The position numbers and the translations under genes were made by a program. Of a stretch of 64,000 bases of DNA, positions 52,902 through 62,833 are shown one piece after another; positions within the stretch are counted from its first letter, which is position 1; the number at the start of each line of letters is the position of its first letter. A model generated the notes under the pieces. That model saw only the letters and a program-made list of their open reading frames with translations. It was not told the DNA's origin and made no database searches. Source of the stretch: an uncultured Burkholderiales bacterium. GTDB lineage: Bacteria; Pseudomonadota; Gammaproteobacteria; Burkholderiales; Burkholderiaceae_C. The stretch is from NCBI GenBank assembly GCA_903887325.1, contig CAISPG010000125.1, positions 47,152-111,151 of the forward strand, read 5' to 3'.

Positions 52902-53810
52902 TTATTGGTCATTTCCCGGTTTGTCTGCAGGACTGTTTTCCTGCGGGTCTGAACGCTCATAAGTCACGGGCGGACCTTCAATGACCACCGGCACTTCAGC
53001 CTCAGCAGCGGCTGCTAACGGTTCGACCGGCGGGCTACTGCCTGAAGAGGTCTCATCGTCAAACCGATCCGAACCGTCAGAACCATCGTTCTCCTGCATA
53101 TCGGTCGGCAGATTGCGCTTCCAGCCCTTGGGGTTGCGCCGCTGTAAATAGGCGTCGCGCACAAAGCTGTATTTGTCCAGCGCGACTTCATTCAAACTGG
53201 TGTCTAAGCCCAGGTAACCGGCGCGTGTATGCACTACCCGCACGGCTGTGCCGCTATTACGTAAGCCTGTAGGCTCTACCCCGTTCCACAAGTTGTAGTA
53301 GTTATCAAATGTCCAGCCTACCGTGTCACGCGCAGTCGACGGACCCAGCAAAGGCAATACCAGGTAAGGGCCGGAAGGTACGCCCCACACGCCCAGGGTC
53401 TGGCCGAAATCGGCGCTGCGTCGCTGCAAACCGGCCCAAGTGGCGACATCAAATAAACCGAAAACGCCGAAAACCGTGTTGACCGCGACCCGCAGACCGG
53501 TTTCGGCCGTGTCTATGGGTCTGGCCTGCAAAGCATTGTTCACGGTCGACCAGACGTCCTTTAAATTACCAAAAAAATTACCCACGCCGTTTTGTACAGG
53601 CTCAGGGACATTTTTTTGGTAACCCACTGCCACCGGCCTGAGCAGTTTGGTATCCACCTTTTCATTGAACTCGCTGATGCGGCGGTTACTGGATTCGAAA
53701 GGGTCTTGCGGATTGGTGGCAGGGTCAGTAGCGCAAGCTGCCAGCATGGCGGCAGCCAGCAGCGCCACACAGCAGCCACTGACGCGTTTTGATTTGCATG
53801 CAGAGATCAC
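52902..53810 (-). CDS. mlaA: Outer-membrane lipoprotein MlaA (VacJ)
   Basis: 302-aa lipoprotein; GTG start at 53810 overlaps the mlaD stop by 4 bases. Lipobox MLAAC near 22-26. MlaA motifs: DPFESSNRRISEFNEKVDTKLLRPVAVGY near 36-64, FGQTLGVWGVPSGPYLVLPLLGPSTARD near 134-161. The C-terminal 70 residues are acidic and Pro/Ser-rich (from about 230), longer than in E. coli. Removes misplaced phospholipids from the outer leaflet. Confidence 0.95.
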   Translation of the reverse strand: MISACKSKRVSGCCVALLAAAMLAACATDPATNPQDPFESSNRRISEFNEKVDTKLLRPVAVGYQKNVPEPVQNGVGNFFGNLKDVWSTVNNALQARPIDTAETGLRVAVNTVFGVFGLFDVATWAGLQRRSADFGQTLGVWGVPSGPYLVLPLLGPSTARDTVGWTFDNYYNLWNGVEPTGLRNSGTAVRVVHTRAGYLGLDTSLNEVALDKYSFVRDAYLQRRNPKGWKRNLPTDMQENDGSDGSDRFDDETSSGSSPPVEPLAAAAEAEVPVVIEGPPVTYERSDPQENSPADKPGNDQ

Positions 53811-54292
53811 TGGCTGCCTGAGGGGGCCGGGCCGTCGGCCGCTTTGTTATAGAGAAAGCGGCTGATCAGGTTTTCCAATACCACCGCTGACTGTGTCGAC
53901 TGCACCTTGTCGCCCTGAGCCAGATTGGCGACGTCCGAGCCGGCTTCTATGCCAATGTATTGTTCGCCCAGCAAACCGCTGGTGAGAATTTTCAAGGAGC
54001 TGTCCTTGGGAAACTGGTACTGCACATCAAGAGCGAGTTCGACCTTGGCCTGGTAGTTTTTGTCGTCAAAGCGAATGTCTTGCACCCGCCCGACCACCAC
54101 ACCGGCGCTTTTGATGGCAGCCTGCTTTTTCAAGCCGCCGATATTGTCAAAGTAAGCGTACACAGAATAGGTTTTCTGCCAGCTGACAGACAGCAGATTG
54201 GCGGATTGCATGGCCAGAAACAGCAGTGCGGCAGCACCCAGCAAAACCAGCATTCCCACCCAGACATCGGTATTCGAGCGTTGCATTTTCAT
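53807..54292 (-). CDS. mlaD: MCE-domain protein MlaD
   Basis: 161-aa membrane-anchored MCE protein. N-terminal helix near 12-32; MCE domain with GGLKKQAAIKSAGVVVGRVQDI near 49-70 and LTSGLLGEQYIGIEAGSD near 103-120. Forms the hexameric ring on MlaE. Ten bases after mlaE. Confidence 0.95.
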   Translation of the reverse strand: MKMQRSNTDVWVGMLVLLGAAALLFLAMQSANLLSVSWQKTYSVYAYFDNIGGLKKQAAIKSAGVVVGRVQDIRFDDKNYQAKVELALDVQYQFPKDSSLKILTSGLLGEQYIGIEAGSDVANLAQGDKVQSTQSAVVLENLISRFLYNKAADGPAPSGSQ

Positions 54293-54302
54293 GAATCCTT
54301 AT

Positions 54303-55082
54303 TCAAAGCCTGAACATCAAAGCAGTCAGCACAAAATCGAGCGCCAACACCGACAGCGATGCCATCACCACGGTGCGGGTGGTGGCGCGCGCCACCCCTT
54401 CAGGCGTGGCCTGTGCCTCAAAACCTTGGCGCAATGCGATAAAACTGACGGTAAAGCCGAACACCACGGTTTTGATGAAACCATTGCCGACATCCGACCA
54501 GACATTCACGCCGTCCTGCATTTGACCCCAAAACGAGCCGGCATCCACACCGATCAACACCACACCAACCAGCCAGCCGCCCAAAATACCGACTGCGCTG
54601 AAAATCGCGCCCAGTATCGGCATGACCAGCACCCCGGCCCAAAAGCGTGGCGCCAATATACGGCGAACCGGGTCTATGGCCATCATTTCCATGGCACTGA
54701 GTTGCTCACCGGCTTTCATCAGGCCGATTTCTGCGGTCAACGAGGTACCGGCGCGCCCGGTGAACAACAAGGCAGACACTACTGGGCCGAGTTCCCGCAC
54801 CAGGCTGAGCGCGACCAACAAGCCCAGCGCAGAGGCCGAACCGAAACGCTGCAAAGTGTTGTATCCCTGCAATGCCAGCACAAAACCGACAAACAAGCCG
54901 GAGATAGAAATAATGGCCAGCGAATAATTTCCCAGGAAATGCATGTGGTCGCGCACCAGCCCGAAGCGGCGCAGACAGGCGGGAGCCAACAGCACCAGAC
55001 GCACAAACAAGACCGTGGCCTGGCCGATATCGGCGATGCGCTCGCGTGTCCAAGCGCCTATGCTGCCTACAAAATGCCTCAT
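54303..55082 (-). CDS. mlaE: Phospholipid ABC transporter permease MlaE
   Basis: 259-aa permease with five to six helices. Family motifs: GLFVGFVLALQGYNTLQRFGSA near 60-81, LVRELGPVVSALLFTGRAGTSLTAEIGLMKAGEQLSAMEMM near 94-134. Start overlaps the mlaF stop by 4 bases. Confidence 0.95.
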   Translation of the reverse strand: MRHFVGSIGAWTRERIADIGQATVLFVRLVLLAPACLRRFGLVRDHMHFLGNYSLAIISISGLFVGFVLALQGYNTLQRFGSASALGLLVALSLVRELGPVVSALLFTGRAGTSLTAEIGLMKAGEQLSAMEMMAIDPVRRILAPRFWAGVLVMPILGAIFSAVGILGGWLVGVVLIGVDAGSFWGQMQDGVNVWSDVGNGFIKTVVFGFTVSFIALRQGFEAQATPEGVARATTRTVVMASLSVLALDFVLTALMFRL

Positions 55083-55897
55083 GGCCGCGCCCCCCGGATG
55101 CCGAAATCGGTGGCTGCGTCGCTCGCCGGGTAATGGAACCTGACCGGGCCGTCGGGCGCGGCGCTGACAAACTGGTGCACCAGCGGGTCGGTGCTGTGTC
55201 GCACTTCGTCCGGCGTGCCCTGGGCCACGATGCGACCGTTGGCCAGAACAATGACCTGATCGGCGATGCGAAAGGTTTCCTCCAAATCGTGCGACACCAC
55301 GATCGTGGTCAGCGCCAGCGTGTCGTTCAACTGACGGATCAAACGCGCGGCCGTGCCCAGCGAAATCGGGTCCAAACCGGCAAACGGCTCGTCGTACATC
55401 ATCAATTCGGGGTCCAGCGCCATGGCGCGCGCCAGCGCCACCCGCCTGGCCATGCCGCCGGAAATCTCAGAAGGAAACAAATCGCGTGCGCCGCGCAAAC
55501 CGACGGCTTGCAATTTCATCAACACAATGTCGCGCACCATGGCTGACGGCATTGTGGTGTGTTCGCGCAAGGGGAAAGCCACGTTGTCAAACACGCTCAT
55601 GTCGGTGAACAAGGCGCCGAACTGAAACAACATACCCATGCGACGACGCGCCTGATACAAACCCTTGCGATCCAGGGCGGATACATTTTGGCCGTCAAAC
55701 AATAATTGCCCGGATTGCGCTGTGTACTGACCACCTATCAAACGCAGCACCGTGGTTTTGCCGCCGCCGGAAGCGCCCATCAAAGCAGTAACCTTGCCGC
55801 GCGGCACTTGCAGGCTGACGCCTTCGAGCACAGGCCGCTCGCCGTAGCCGAAATGGATATCTTTCAAAACGACAAGAGGTACTTCAACTGAAGTCAT
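55079..55897 (-). CDS. mlaF: Phospholipid ABC transporter ATPase MlaF
   Basis: 272 aa from the ATG at 55897 (MTSVEVPLVVLKDIHFGYG). Walker A GASGGGKTT near 41-49, signature ISGGMARRVALARAM near 145-159, Walker B ELMMYDEPFAG near 164-174. First gene of mlaFEDACB. The 105-base upstream region contains a possible -10 TAGAAT on the minus strand (rc of 55936-55941) with a poor -35. C-terminal extension reaching FRIRGARP-like end stabilises the dimer in E. coli MlaF. Confidence 0.95.
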   Translation of the reverse strand: MTSVEVPLVVLKDIHFGYGERPVLEGVSLQVPRGKVTALMGASGGGKTTVLRLIGGQYTAQSGQLLFDGQNVSALDRKGLYQARRRMGMLFQFGALFTDMSVFDNVAFPLREHTTMPSAMVRDIVLMKLQAVGLRGARDLFPSEISGGMARRVALARAMALDPELMMYDEPFAGLDPISLGTAARLIRQLNDTLALTTIVVSHDLEETFRIADQVIVLANGRIVAQGTPDEVRHSTDPLVHQFVSAAPDGPVRFHYPASDAATDFGIRGARP

Positions 55898-56002
55898 TAA
55901 AAAATCACCTTGAAGTGAACTCACACACTGAATCTTATTCTATGAGCCACGGAATCTTCAGTCGCACCGCCTCACTTCACTGTTGGTAAAAAAGCTCAAG
56001 AA

Positions 56003-57469
56003 TTAACGCGGCAGTTCGCTCTCACCCATTAAGAACTGGTCGATGGTGCGTGCCGCTTGTCTGCCTTCGCGGATCGCCCACACCACCAGCGATTGACCAC
56101 GGCGCATGTCACCTGCGGCAAACACCTTGGGTACGTTGGTGATGTAACCGCTGCCTTCTTCGGTGTGTGCTTTGGCGTTGCCGCGTGCGTCTTTGTCGAT
56201 ACCAAACGCATCCAGCACAGTGGCGACCGGGTTCACAAAGCCCATGGCCAATAACACCAGATCGGCTTTGTGAATCTGCTCGGTGCCCGGCACTTCAGTG
56301 AGATTGCCGTCCTTCATTTCCACGTGAACCGTTTTCAAACCGGTGAGCTTGCCTTTGTCTCCGATGAATTCCTTGGTGGAAATAGCGAACTCGCGCTCGC
56401 AGCCTTCTTCGTGGCTGGAACTGGTGCGCATTTTGAGCGGCCAGTACGGCCAGACCAGCGGTTTGTCTTCGTGCTCGGGGGGTTGCGGCATGACTTCGAA
56501 CTGGGTGACGTGCGTCGCGCCATGGCGGTTGGATGTGCCCACGCAGTCCGAACCTGTGTCGCCGCCGCCGATGACGATGACGTGTTTGCCATCAGCTCGT
56601 AACTGGCCTTTGTAGCTGTCGCCCGCATTCACTTTGTTTTGCTGAGGCAAAAACTCCATGGCGAAATGCACGCCGTCGAGGTCACGTCCGGGCACCGGCA
56701 AGTCGCGCGATTGTTCGGAGCCGCCGGTCAACAACACCGCGTCAAATTCTTTTTTGAGCTGTTCGGCGGTCACTGTTTCTTTGGCCCAGTTGATGACCTT
56801 GCTGTCTTTGGGCCAGGCACCGACCATCACACCGGTTTTGAACACCACGCCCTCGGCTTGCATTTGTTCGACACGGCGATCGATGTGCGTTTTTTCCATT
56901 TTGAAATCGGGGATGCCATAACGCAGCAAACCACCCACCCGGTCGTTCTTTTCATACACAGTGACCGCATGACCGGCGCGAGCCAGTTGCTGTGCTGCTG
57001 CCATGCCCGCCGGGCCGGAGCCAACGACGGCCACTTTTTTACCTGTCTTCTTCGAAGCCGATAGGGGCTTGACCCAGCCCTCGGCCCAGCCACGGTCGAT
57101 GATGGCGTGTTCAATCGATTTGATACCGACTGCGTCGTCATTCACATTCAAAGTACACGCGGCTTCACAGGGTGCCGGACAAATGCGGCCGGTGAACTCG
57201 GGGAAGTTGTTGGTACTGTGCAAAACCGTCAAAGCGTTTTGCCAGTCGTTGTTGAACACCAGGTCGTTGAAATCCGGAATGATGTTGTTGACCGGGCAAC
57301 CACTGTTGCAAAACGGCGTGCCGCAATCCATGCAACGCGCGCTTTGCGTTTTGGCTTGCTCAGGACTCAAGCCGATGACAAATTCTTTGTAATGTTTGAG
57401 CCGCTCCGGCACAGGCTTGTAGCCCTCTTCGACGCGTTCAAACTCCATGAAGCCGGTGATTTTTCCCAT
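56003..57469 (-). CDS. gltD: Glutamate synthase small subunit
   Basis: 488-aa NADPH-dependent flavoprotein subunit of glutamate synthase; passes electrons to GltB. N-terminal iron-sulfur cysteines in [14 protein letters not shown] near 47-60 and CPAPCEAAC near 97-105. FAD motif [18 protein letters not shown] near 149-166; NADPH motif [12 protein letters not shown] near 299-310. A good Shine-Dalgarno AGGATCAGG precedes the ATG. Unusually, gltB is not directly upstream: a two-gene DUF4258/YgiT module lies between them. Confidence 0.97.
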   Translation of the reverse strand: MGKITGFMEFERVEEGYKPVPERLKHYKEFVIGLSPEQAKTQSARCMDCGTPFCNSGCPVNNIIPDFNDLVFNNDWQNALTVLHSTNNFPEFTGRICPAPCEAACTLNVNDDAVGIKSIEHAIIDRGWAEGWVKPLSASKKTGKKVAVVGSGPAGMAAAQQLARAGHAVTVYEKNDRVGGLLRYGIPDFKMEKTHIDRRVEQMQAEGVVFKTGVMVGAWPKDSKVINWAKETVTAEQLKKEFDAVLLTGGSEQSRDLPVPGRDLDGVHFAMEFLPQQNKVNAGDSYKGQLRADGKHVIVIGGGDTGSDCVGTSNRHGATHVTQFEVMPQPPEHEDKPLVWPYWPLKMRTSSSHEEGCEREFAISTKEFIGDKGKLTGLKTVHVEMKDGNLTEVPGTEQIHKADLVLLAMGFVNPVATVLDAFGIDKDARGNAKAHTEEGSGYITNVPKVFAAGDMRRGQSLVVWAIREGRQAARTIDQFLMGESELPR

Positions 57470-57495
57470 GACCTGATCCTGTTCTTAAACTCAAT

Positions 57496-57723
57496 TTAAA
57501 CGGGTGCGTATTTACGCACACCAATCTCAACGCCATCACGTACAGATTGCTCTGCCATAGCCAGCAATTTCGTACTGATCTCTTCAGCCACATACGCCTC
57601 GCCACAGTTGGTACAGACTTGTGCTGGGACTTCTTTGAAAGCCACCACAGTCCCGGCACGCTCCAGCGTCAGTGTTGTGGTGGAAGACTCGGTATCTCCA
57701 TGCTTGCAAATCACACACTTCAT
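57496..57723 (-). CDS. YgiT/MqsA-type zinc-finger protein (antitoxin candidate)
   Basis: 75 aa from the ATG at 57723 (MKCVICKHGDTESSTTT). Two CxxC pairs (Cys3/Cys6 and Cys37/Cys40 in CTNCGEAYV) form the YgiT/MqsA zinc domain. The C-terminal helix-turn-helix of full MqsA is absent, so it cannot bind DNA like MqsA. Overlaps the DUF4258 gene by 4 bases, toxin-first order as in mqsRA. Sits between gltB and gltD. A hairpin near its 3' end precedes gltD by about 35 bases. Confidence 0.85.
   Translation of the reverse strand: MKCVICKHGDTESSTTTLTLERAGTVVAFKEVPAQVCTNCGEAYVAEEISTKLLAMAEQSVRDGVEIGVRKYAPV
57504..57519 (-). other. Hairpin at the end of the YgiT gene, just before gltD
   Basis: GTGCGT-4-ACGCAC, a perfect six-pair stem on the minus-strand transcript, followed by CCGTTTAAATT. 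It overlaps the last codons of the YgiT gene and lies about 35 bases before gltD. Might act as a weak attenuator or mRNA-stability element separating gltD from the upstream genes. Confidence 0.3.
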
Positions 57724-57992
57724 GGTTTTTTCCTCAAAAAATCCGGTGACCACAATGCAGGGTCAGGCTGGTAAACCGTGATGACGATCGTCTCACCAGT
57801 GTCTGATTCCGCCGCCAATACGTGCAAAGCCTGTTGTCCCACCCACGCGAAATACAAGGTGCTTGCATAAGGCTTGTCATCCGCATACTTAGCAACAATC
57901 TGCGCATTTTCCAGCACAGCACGTACGGAATCCGTGCTGACGCCTCGCTGAAACATGCGCTTTAACGCATGCGATGAAAAAACCAGTTTCAT
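57720..57992 (-). CDS. DUF4258 domain protein (toxin candidate)
   Basis: 90-aa protein: FSSHALKRMFQRGVSTDSVRAVLENAQIVAKY near 4-35 and LHVLAAESDTGETIVITVYQPD near 55-76 are DUF4258. Such proteins commonly pair with a YgiT-type zinc protein in the same order and are presumed toxins with a RelE/MqsR-like small fold. Starts 3 bases after gltB stop and overlaps YgiT by 4 bases, so all four genes appear to be one translation-coupled transcript. Toxicity is not proven. Confidence 0.82.
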   Translation of the reverse strand: MKLVFSSHALKRMFQRGVSTDSVRAVLENAQIVAKYADDKPYASTLYFAWVGQQALHVLAAESDTGETIVITVYQPDPALWSPDFLRKKP

Positions 57993-57995
57993 GCA

Positions 57996-60900
57996 TCAAG
58001 ACTTGACAGCTGCTTTTTTGGCTTTGGCAGCGCCGGCCGGTTTGGCCTGTGCTGCCGCCGCCATGTCGCCGAGTGCGCGCTTGTATTCGTTAGGGAACAC
58101 CTTGACGAACTTAGCGCGGGCCTCGTTCCAGTTGTCCAACAATGCCCGGGCGCGTTTGGAACCGGTCCAGCGGTGGTGGTCTTCCAGCAGTTTCTTTAAC
58201 TGCGCTTCATCGGTCAGTCCGCGGTGCCACAAAGCTAGCGGCAGGGTGTCGGTTTGTTCTTTGTCACCGAGCACTTTGTCCATGCTGACCATGGCGGTGT
58301 TGCAGCGTTGCGCGAACAGGCCGTCTTCGTCGTAAACATAAGCGATACCGCCGCTCATGCCTGCAGCGAAATTGCGGCCGGTATTTCCCAGCACGGCCAC
58401 CGTGCCGCCGGTCATATATTCGCAACCGTGGTCGCCCGTGCCTTCAACCACCGCCGTGGCACCGGACAAACGCACCGCAAAACGCTCACCGGCCACGCCG
58501 CAGAAAAACGCTTCGCCGCTGGTCGCGCCATACAACACGGTGTTACCGACGATGGTGTTGCTGGTGGCCTCACCCCGGAAATCGATGCTGGGGCGCACCA
58601 CCACACGGCCACCGGACAAACCTTTGCCGGTGTAGTCGTTAGCGTCACCGATCAAATACAGCGTGATGCCTTTGGCCAAAAACGCGCCGAAGGATTGACC
58701 GCCTGTGCCTTCCAATTGGATGCGCAATGTGTCGTCAGGCAAACCTTCGGGTCGCACCTTGGTGAGTGCGCCGGACAACATGGCACCGACCGAGCGGTTG
58801 ACGTTGCGAGCGACTTCCATGAACTGCACTTTTTCACCCTTGTCGATGGCGGCGCGGCTTTTCTCGATCAGCACTTTGTCCAGCGCCTTGTCCAAGCCAT
58901 GTTCTTGTGTCGCCACGTGGAACAAAGGCGTGCCCTCGGGCACCACGGGACGGGCCAGCAAACGGACAAAGTCCAAACCTTTGGCTTTCCAGTGTTCAAC
59001 ACCTTTTTTCATGTCCAGCAAATCGCTGCGGCCAATCAAATCGTCGAACTTGGCAATGCCCAGTTGCGCCATGATGTGGCGCACTTCCTCGGCGATGAAG
59101 AAGAAGTAATTCACCACGTGCTCGGGTTTACCGGCGAATTTTTTACGCAGCTCAGGGTCTTGTGTGGCGACACCCACGGGGCAGGTGTTGAGGTGGCATT
59201 TGCGCATCATGATGCAGCCTTCCACCACCAATGGCGCTGTCGCAAAACCGAATTCATCCGCGCCCAACAATGCGCCTATGGCCACATCGCGACCGGTCTT
59301 CATTTGGCCGTCGGTTTGCACACGAATGCGTCCACGCAATCCGTTCATCACCAAGGTTTGCTGGGTTTCGGCCAAACCGATTTCCCAAGGGCTGCCTGCG
59401 TGTTTGATGGACGACCAAGAAGAGGCACCGGTGCCGCCATCGTGTCCGGCGATCACCACGTGGTCGGCCTTGCACTTGGCCACGCCTGCGGCAATCGTGC
59501 CCACGCCAACCTCAGACACCAGCTTGACGCTGATGTCCGCATGCGGCGCGACGTTTTTCAAATCGTGAATCAGCTGGGCCAAATCTTCGATGGAATAAAT
59601 ATCATGGTGCGGCGGCGGAGAAATCAAACCGACGCCGGGCACCGAGTAACGCAGAAAACCGATGTACTCGGACACCTTGCCGCCGGGCAGTTGACCGCCC
59701 TCGCCCGGCTTGGCGCCTTGCGCCATCTTGATTTGAATCTGGTCAGCGCTGCTCAGGTATTCCGCTGTCACACCAAAGCGGCCGGAAGCGACCTGCTTGA
59801 TTTTCGAACGCAGTGAATCTCCGGCCAGCAAAGGCATATCGACTTCGACTTGTTTGTCGCCGATCACGCTCTTCAAGGACTCGCCTTGTTTAATAGGTAT
59901 GCCTTTGAGTTCGTTGCGGTAACGCGCCGGGTCTTCGCCGCCTTCGCCGGTGTTGCTTTTGCCGCCGATGCGGTTCATGGCGACAGCCAAAGTGGCGTGC
60001 GCCTCGGTGCTGATTGAGCCCAAAGACATGGCACCGGTGGCAAAGCGTTTGACGATTTCCGCTGCCGGTTCGACTTGCTCAATGGGAATGGCTTTGGCCG
60101 TATCGATTTTGAATTCGAACAAACCGCGCAATGTCATGTGGCGGCGGCTTTGGTCGTTGATGATTTGCGCGTACTCTTTGTAAGTGGACCAGTTGTTGGC
60201 GCGTGCGCTGTGCTGCAATTTGGCAATCGCGTCCGGGGTCCACATGTGGTCTTCGCCGCGTGTGCGCCAGGCGTATTCACCGCCTGCGTCCAGCATGGTG
60301 GCCAATACCGGGTCTTCGCTAAAGGCACTGGCGTGCATGCGAATTGCTTCTTCGGCGATCTCAAAAATACCTATGCCTTGCACGCGGCTGGGCGTGCCGG
60401 TGAAATATTTGTCAATCGTTTCGCTGTTGACACCAATGGCTTCAAACAATTGCGCGCCGCAGTACGACATGTAAGTGGACACGCCCATCTTGGACATGAT
60501 TTTGGACAGTCCTTTGCCGATGGCTTTGACGTAGTTGTAAATGGCTTTGTCAGCAGACAAGTCACCCGGCAACTGCGCGTGCATGCTGGCCAAGGATTCC
60601 ATCGCCAAATAAGGATGCACCGCTTCGGCACCGTAACCGGCGAGCACCGCAAAGTGATGCACTTCGCGGGCGCTGCCGGTTTCCACCACCAAACCAGCGC
60701 TGGTGCGCATGCCCTCTTTCACCAAATGCTGGTGAATCGCCGACAAGGCCAGCAACGCGGGAATCGCCACTTGCGTGGCGTTCAAACCGCGGTCGCTGAT
60801 GATGAGGATGTTGTGACCGCCTTTGATCTGATCCACCGCTTGTGCGCACAAAGATGCCAACTTGGCTTCCACACCTTCGTGGCCCCAACTCAAGGGGTAA

Positions 60901-62696
60901 GTGATGTCCAAGGTGGCGCTTTTGAATTTGCCGTTGGTCATGCTCTCGATATGGCGCAGCTTGGCCATGTCTTGGAAGTCCAGCACCGGTTGGCCGACCT
61001 CAAGCCGCATCGGCGGATTGACCTGGTTGATGTCGAGCAAGTTCGGTTTCGGTCCGACAAACGAGACCAGCGACATGACGATGGCTTCGCGGATCGGGTC
61101 GATCGGCGGGTTGGTCACTTGCGCGAACAACTGTTTGAAATAGTTGTAGAGCGATTTGTTTTTGTTGGACAACACAGCCAGCGGGCTGTCGTTGCCCATA
61201 GAGCCCAGCGCTTCTTCGCCGTTGGCCGCCATGGGGGCCATTAAGAATTTGAAATCTTCTTGTGTGTAACCGAAGGCTTGTTGACGGTCCAGCAAGGACA
61301 AGCTGGCGGCTTCGGGTGTACCGACCGGATGTTCTTCCACATCATCTAAACGGATACGCAGGTTTTCAATCCATTGCTTGTAGGGCTTGCTGTTGGCCAA
61401 ACCAGATTTCAACTCTTCGTCGTTGATCATGCGGCCTTGTTCCAAGTCGATCAAGAACATCTTGCCGGGCTGCAAACGCCATTTGCGAATGATCTTGCTC
61501 TCGGGCACAGGCAGCACGCCGGACTCGGAACCCATGATCACCAAATCGTCGTCGGTGATGCAATAGCGTGAAGGACGCAAGCCGTTGCGGTCTAAGGTCG
61601 CGCCGATTTGGCGACCATCGGTGAACACGATAGAGGCCGGGCCGTCCCACGGCTCCATCATGGCGGCGTGGTATTCGTAAAACGCGCGGCGACGCGGGTC
61701 CATGTGGCTGTGGTTTTCCCATGGCTCGGGAATCATCATCATCATGGCTTGGCTGATCGGGTAACCGGCCATGGTCAGCAACTCTAAGCAGTTGTCAAAG
61801 GTCGCGGTGTCTGATTGATCCGCAAAACTGATGGGGTACAGCTTTTTCAAATCGGCACCGAGCACAGCGGAAGCCATCACGCCTTCGCGTGCTTTCATCC
61901 AGTTGTAATTGCCTTTGACCGTGTTGATCTCGCCGTTGTGCGCCACATAGCGGTAAGGATGGGCCAGCGGCCATTCGGGGAAAGTGTTGGTGGAGAAACG
62001 CTGGTGCACCAAACCCAGCGCGGACACGCAACGCGTGTCTTGCAAATCTTTGAAATAGGTACCGACTTGGTCGGCCAGCAACAAGCCTTTGTAAATGACG
62101 GTGCGGCTGGACATGCTGGGCACGTAATACTCTTTGCCGTGCTTCAGGTTCAAATGAGAAATGGCGGCGCTGGCGGTTTTGCGAATGACGTATAGCTTGC
62201 GCTCGAGTGCGTCTTGCACGATGACATCGTTGCCGCGACCGATGAACACCTGACGGATCAAAGGCTCTTTGGCGCGTACCGTGGGCGACATGGGCATGTC
62301 TTTGTTCACCGGCACATCGCGCCAGCCCAGTAGCACTTGGCCTTCAGCGCGAATGGCACGCTCTAACTCTTGTTCACACGCCAAGCGTGACGCGCTTTCT
62401 TTAGGCAGAAACACCATGCCCACACCGTATTCACCGAAGGCCGGCAATTTCACGCCTTGCTTGGCCATGTCTTCGCGGTACAGCGCGTCGGGCAGCTGTA
62501 GCAATATGCCAGCACCGTCACCCATTAATTTGTCCGCCCCGACCGCGCCACGGTGGTCCAGGTTTTCCAGAATCTTCAAAGCTTGCGACACGATGTCGTG
62601 GCTTTTCTGGCCTTTGATATGCGCTACAAAACCCACACCGCAAGCGTCATGCTCTTGGTTAGACTGGTACAAACCCTCGGTAAACGCGTGTTGCAT
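57996..62696 (-). CDS. gltB: Glutamate synthase large subunit
   Basis: 1566 aa. Makes glutamate from glutamine and 2-oxoglutarate. I choose the ATG at 62696 rather than the GTG at 62744: a GAGG precedes it, and a promoter-like pair covers the GTG. The catalytic Cys of the glutaminase domain is in HDACGVGF after a propeptide of about 17 residues. The FMN/synthase domain spans roughly 850-1230 and ends with the 3Fe-4S cysteines in [11 protein letters not shown] near 1180. The C-terminal beta-helix domain has [17 protein letters not shown] near 1450. Ala/Lys-rich tail. Confidence 0.97.
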   Translation of the reverse strand: MQHAFTEGLYQSNQEHDACGVGFVAHIKGQKSHDIVSQALKILENLDHRGAVGADKLMGDGAGILLQLPDALYREDMAKQGVKLPAFGEYGVGMVFLPKESASRLACEQELERAIRAEGQVLLGWRDVPVNKDMPMSPTVRAKEPLIRQVFIGRGNDVIVQDALERKLYVIRKTASAAISHLNLKHGKEYYVPSMSSRTVIYKGLLLADQVGTYFKDLQDTRCVSALGLVHQRFSTNTFPEWPLAHPYRYVAHNGEINTVKGNYNWMKAREGVMASAVLGADLKKLYPISFADQSDTATFDNCLELLTMAGYPISQAMMMMIPEPWENHSHMDPRRRAFYEYHAAMMEPWDGPASIVFTDGRQIGATLDRNGLRPSRYCITDDDLVIMGSESGVLPVPESKIIRKWRLQPGKMFLIDLEQGRMINDEELKSGLANSKPYKQWIENLRIRLDDVEEHPVGTPEAASLSLLDRQQAFGYTQEDFKFLMAPMAANGEEALGSMGNDSPLAVLSNKNKSLYNYFKQLFAQVTNPPIDPIREAIVMSLVSFVGPKPNLLDINQVNPPMRLEVGQPVLDFQDMAKLRHIESMTNGKFKSATLDITYPLSWGHEGVEAKLASLCAQAVDQIKGGHNILIISDRGLNATQVAIPALLALSAIHQHLVKEGMRTSAGLVVETGSAREVHHFAVLAGYGAEAVHPYLAMESLASMHAQLPGDLSADKAIYNYVKAIGKGLSKIMSKMGVSTYMSYCGAQLFEAIGVNSETIDKYFTGTPSRVQGIGIFEIAEEAIRMHASAFSEDPVLATMLDAGGEYAWRTRGEDHMWTPDAIAKLQHSARANNWSTYKEYAQIINDQSRRHMTLRGLFEFKIDTAKAIPIEQVEPAAEIVKRFATGAMSLGSISTEAHATLAVAMNRIGGKSNTGEGGEDPARYRNELKGIPIKQGESLKSVIGDKQVEVDMPLLAGDSLRSKIKQVASGRFGVTAEYLSSADQIQIKMAQGAKPGEGGQLPGGKVSEYIGFLRYSVPGVGLISPPPHHDIYSIEDLAQLIHDLKNVAPHADISVKLVSEVGVGTIAAGVAKCKADHVVIAGHDGGTGASSWSSIKHAGSPWEIGLAETQQTLVMNGLRGRIRVQTDGQMKTGRDVAIGALLGADEFGFATAPLVVEGCIMMRKCHLNTCPVGVATQDPELRKKFAGKPEHVVNYFFFIAEEVRHIMAQLGIAKFDDLIGRSDLLDMKKGVEHWKAKGLDFVRLLARPVVPEGTPLFHVATQEHGLDKALDKVLIEKSRAAIDKGEKVQFMEVARNVNRSVGAMLSGALTKVRPEGLPDDTLRIQLEGTGGQSFGAFLAKGITLYLIGDANDYTGKGLSGGRVVVRPSIDFRGEATSNTIVGNTVLYGATSGEAFFCGVAGERFAVRLSGATAVVEGTGDHGCEYMTGGTVAVLGNTGRNFAAGMSGGIAYVYDEDGLFAQRCNTAMVSMDKVLGDKEQTDTLPLALWHRGLTDEAQLKKLLEDHHRWTGSKRARALLDNWNEARAKFVKVFPNEYKRALGDMAAAAQAKPAGAAKAKKAAVKS

Positions 62697-62732
62697 TTCG
62701 CCATCCTCTGTGTAAATCGTGCAAGGGGCGTA

Positions 62733-62761
62733 AGCATAGTCCACAGATTAGGGTTTACCAA
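62733..62761 (-). promoter_or_regulatory. Promoter candidate for gltB
   Basis: On the minus strand TTGGTA (62761-62756), a 17-base spacer and TATGCT (62738-62733), each matching four of six consensus bases. It ends 37 bases before the ATG at 62696. The palindromic repeat at 62765-62793 lies directly upstream of the -35. Read by eye. Confidence 0.4.
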
Positions 62762-62764
62762 GCA

Positions 62765-62793
62765 AATTAATTGGGGTCAGGTTCCAATTAATT
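62765..62793. repeat. RAYT-associated palindromic repeat, copy A
   Basis: AATTAATTGG-9-CCAATTAATT, a perfect 10-base inverted repeat; the loop reads GGTCAGGTT. The core AATTGGGGTCAGGTTCCAA recurs at 63977-63995 in the same orientation. Such hairpins flank REP-associated transposase genes. Confidence 0.8.
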
Positions 62794-62813
62794 GTTGATT
62801 AATTTATTCAGGT

Positions 62814-62833
62814 AATTAATTGGGGACAGATCA
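62814..62833. repeat. RAYT-associated repeat variant, copy B
   Basis: AATTAATTGGGGACAGATCA repeats the first 12 bases of copy A, then diverges (GACAGA instead of GTCAGG). It overlaps the stop codon of the transposase, so the element boundary and the coding end coincide. Confidence 0.65.

Noticed and set aside
55912-55981. GAAGTGA / TCACTTC distant repeat upstream of mlaF
   Set aside because: Only seven bases, about 55 bases apart; likely chance.
58254-59816. 520-aa plus-strand ORF inside gltB
   Set aside because: Antisense shadow of a highly conserved gene; composition rich in His, Gln, Ala and Arg with no domain.
60075-61244. 389-aa plus-strand ORF inside gltB
   Set aside because: Same reason; antisense frame of gltB in GC-rich DNA.
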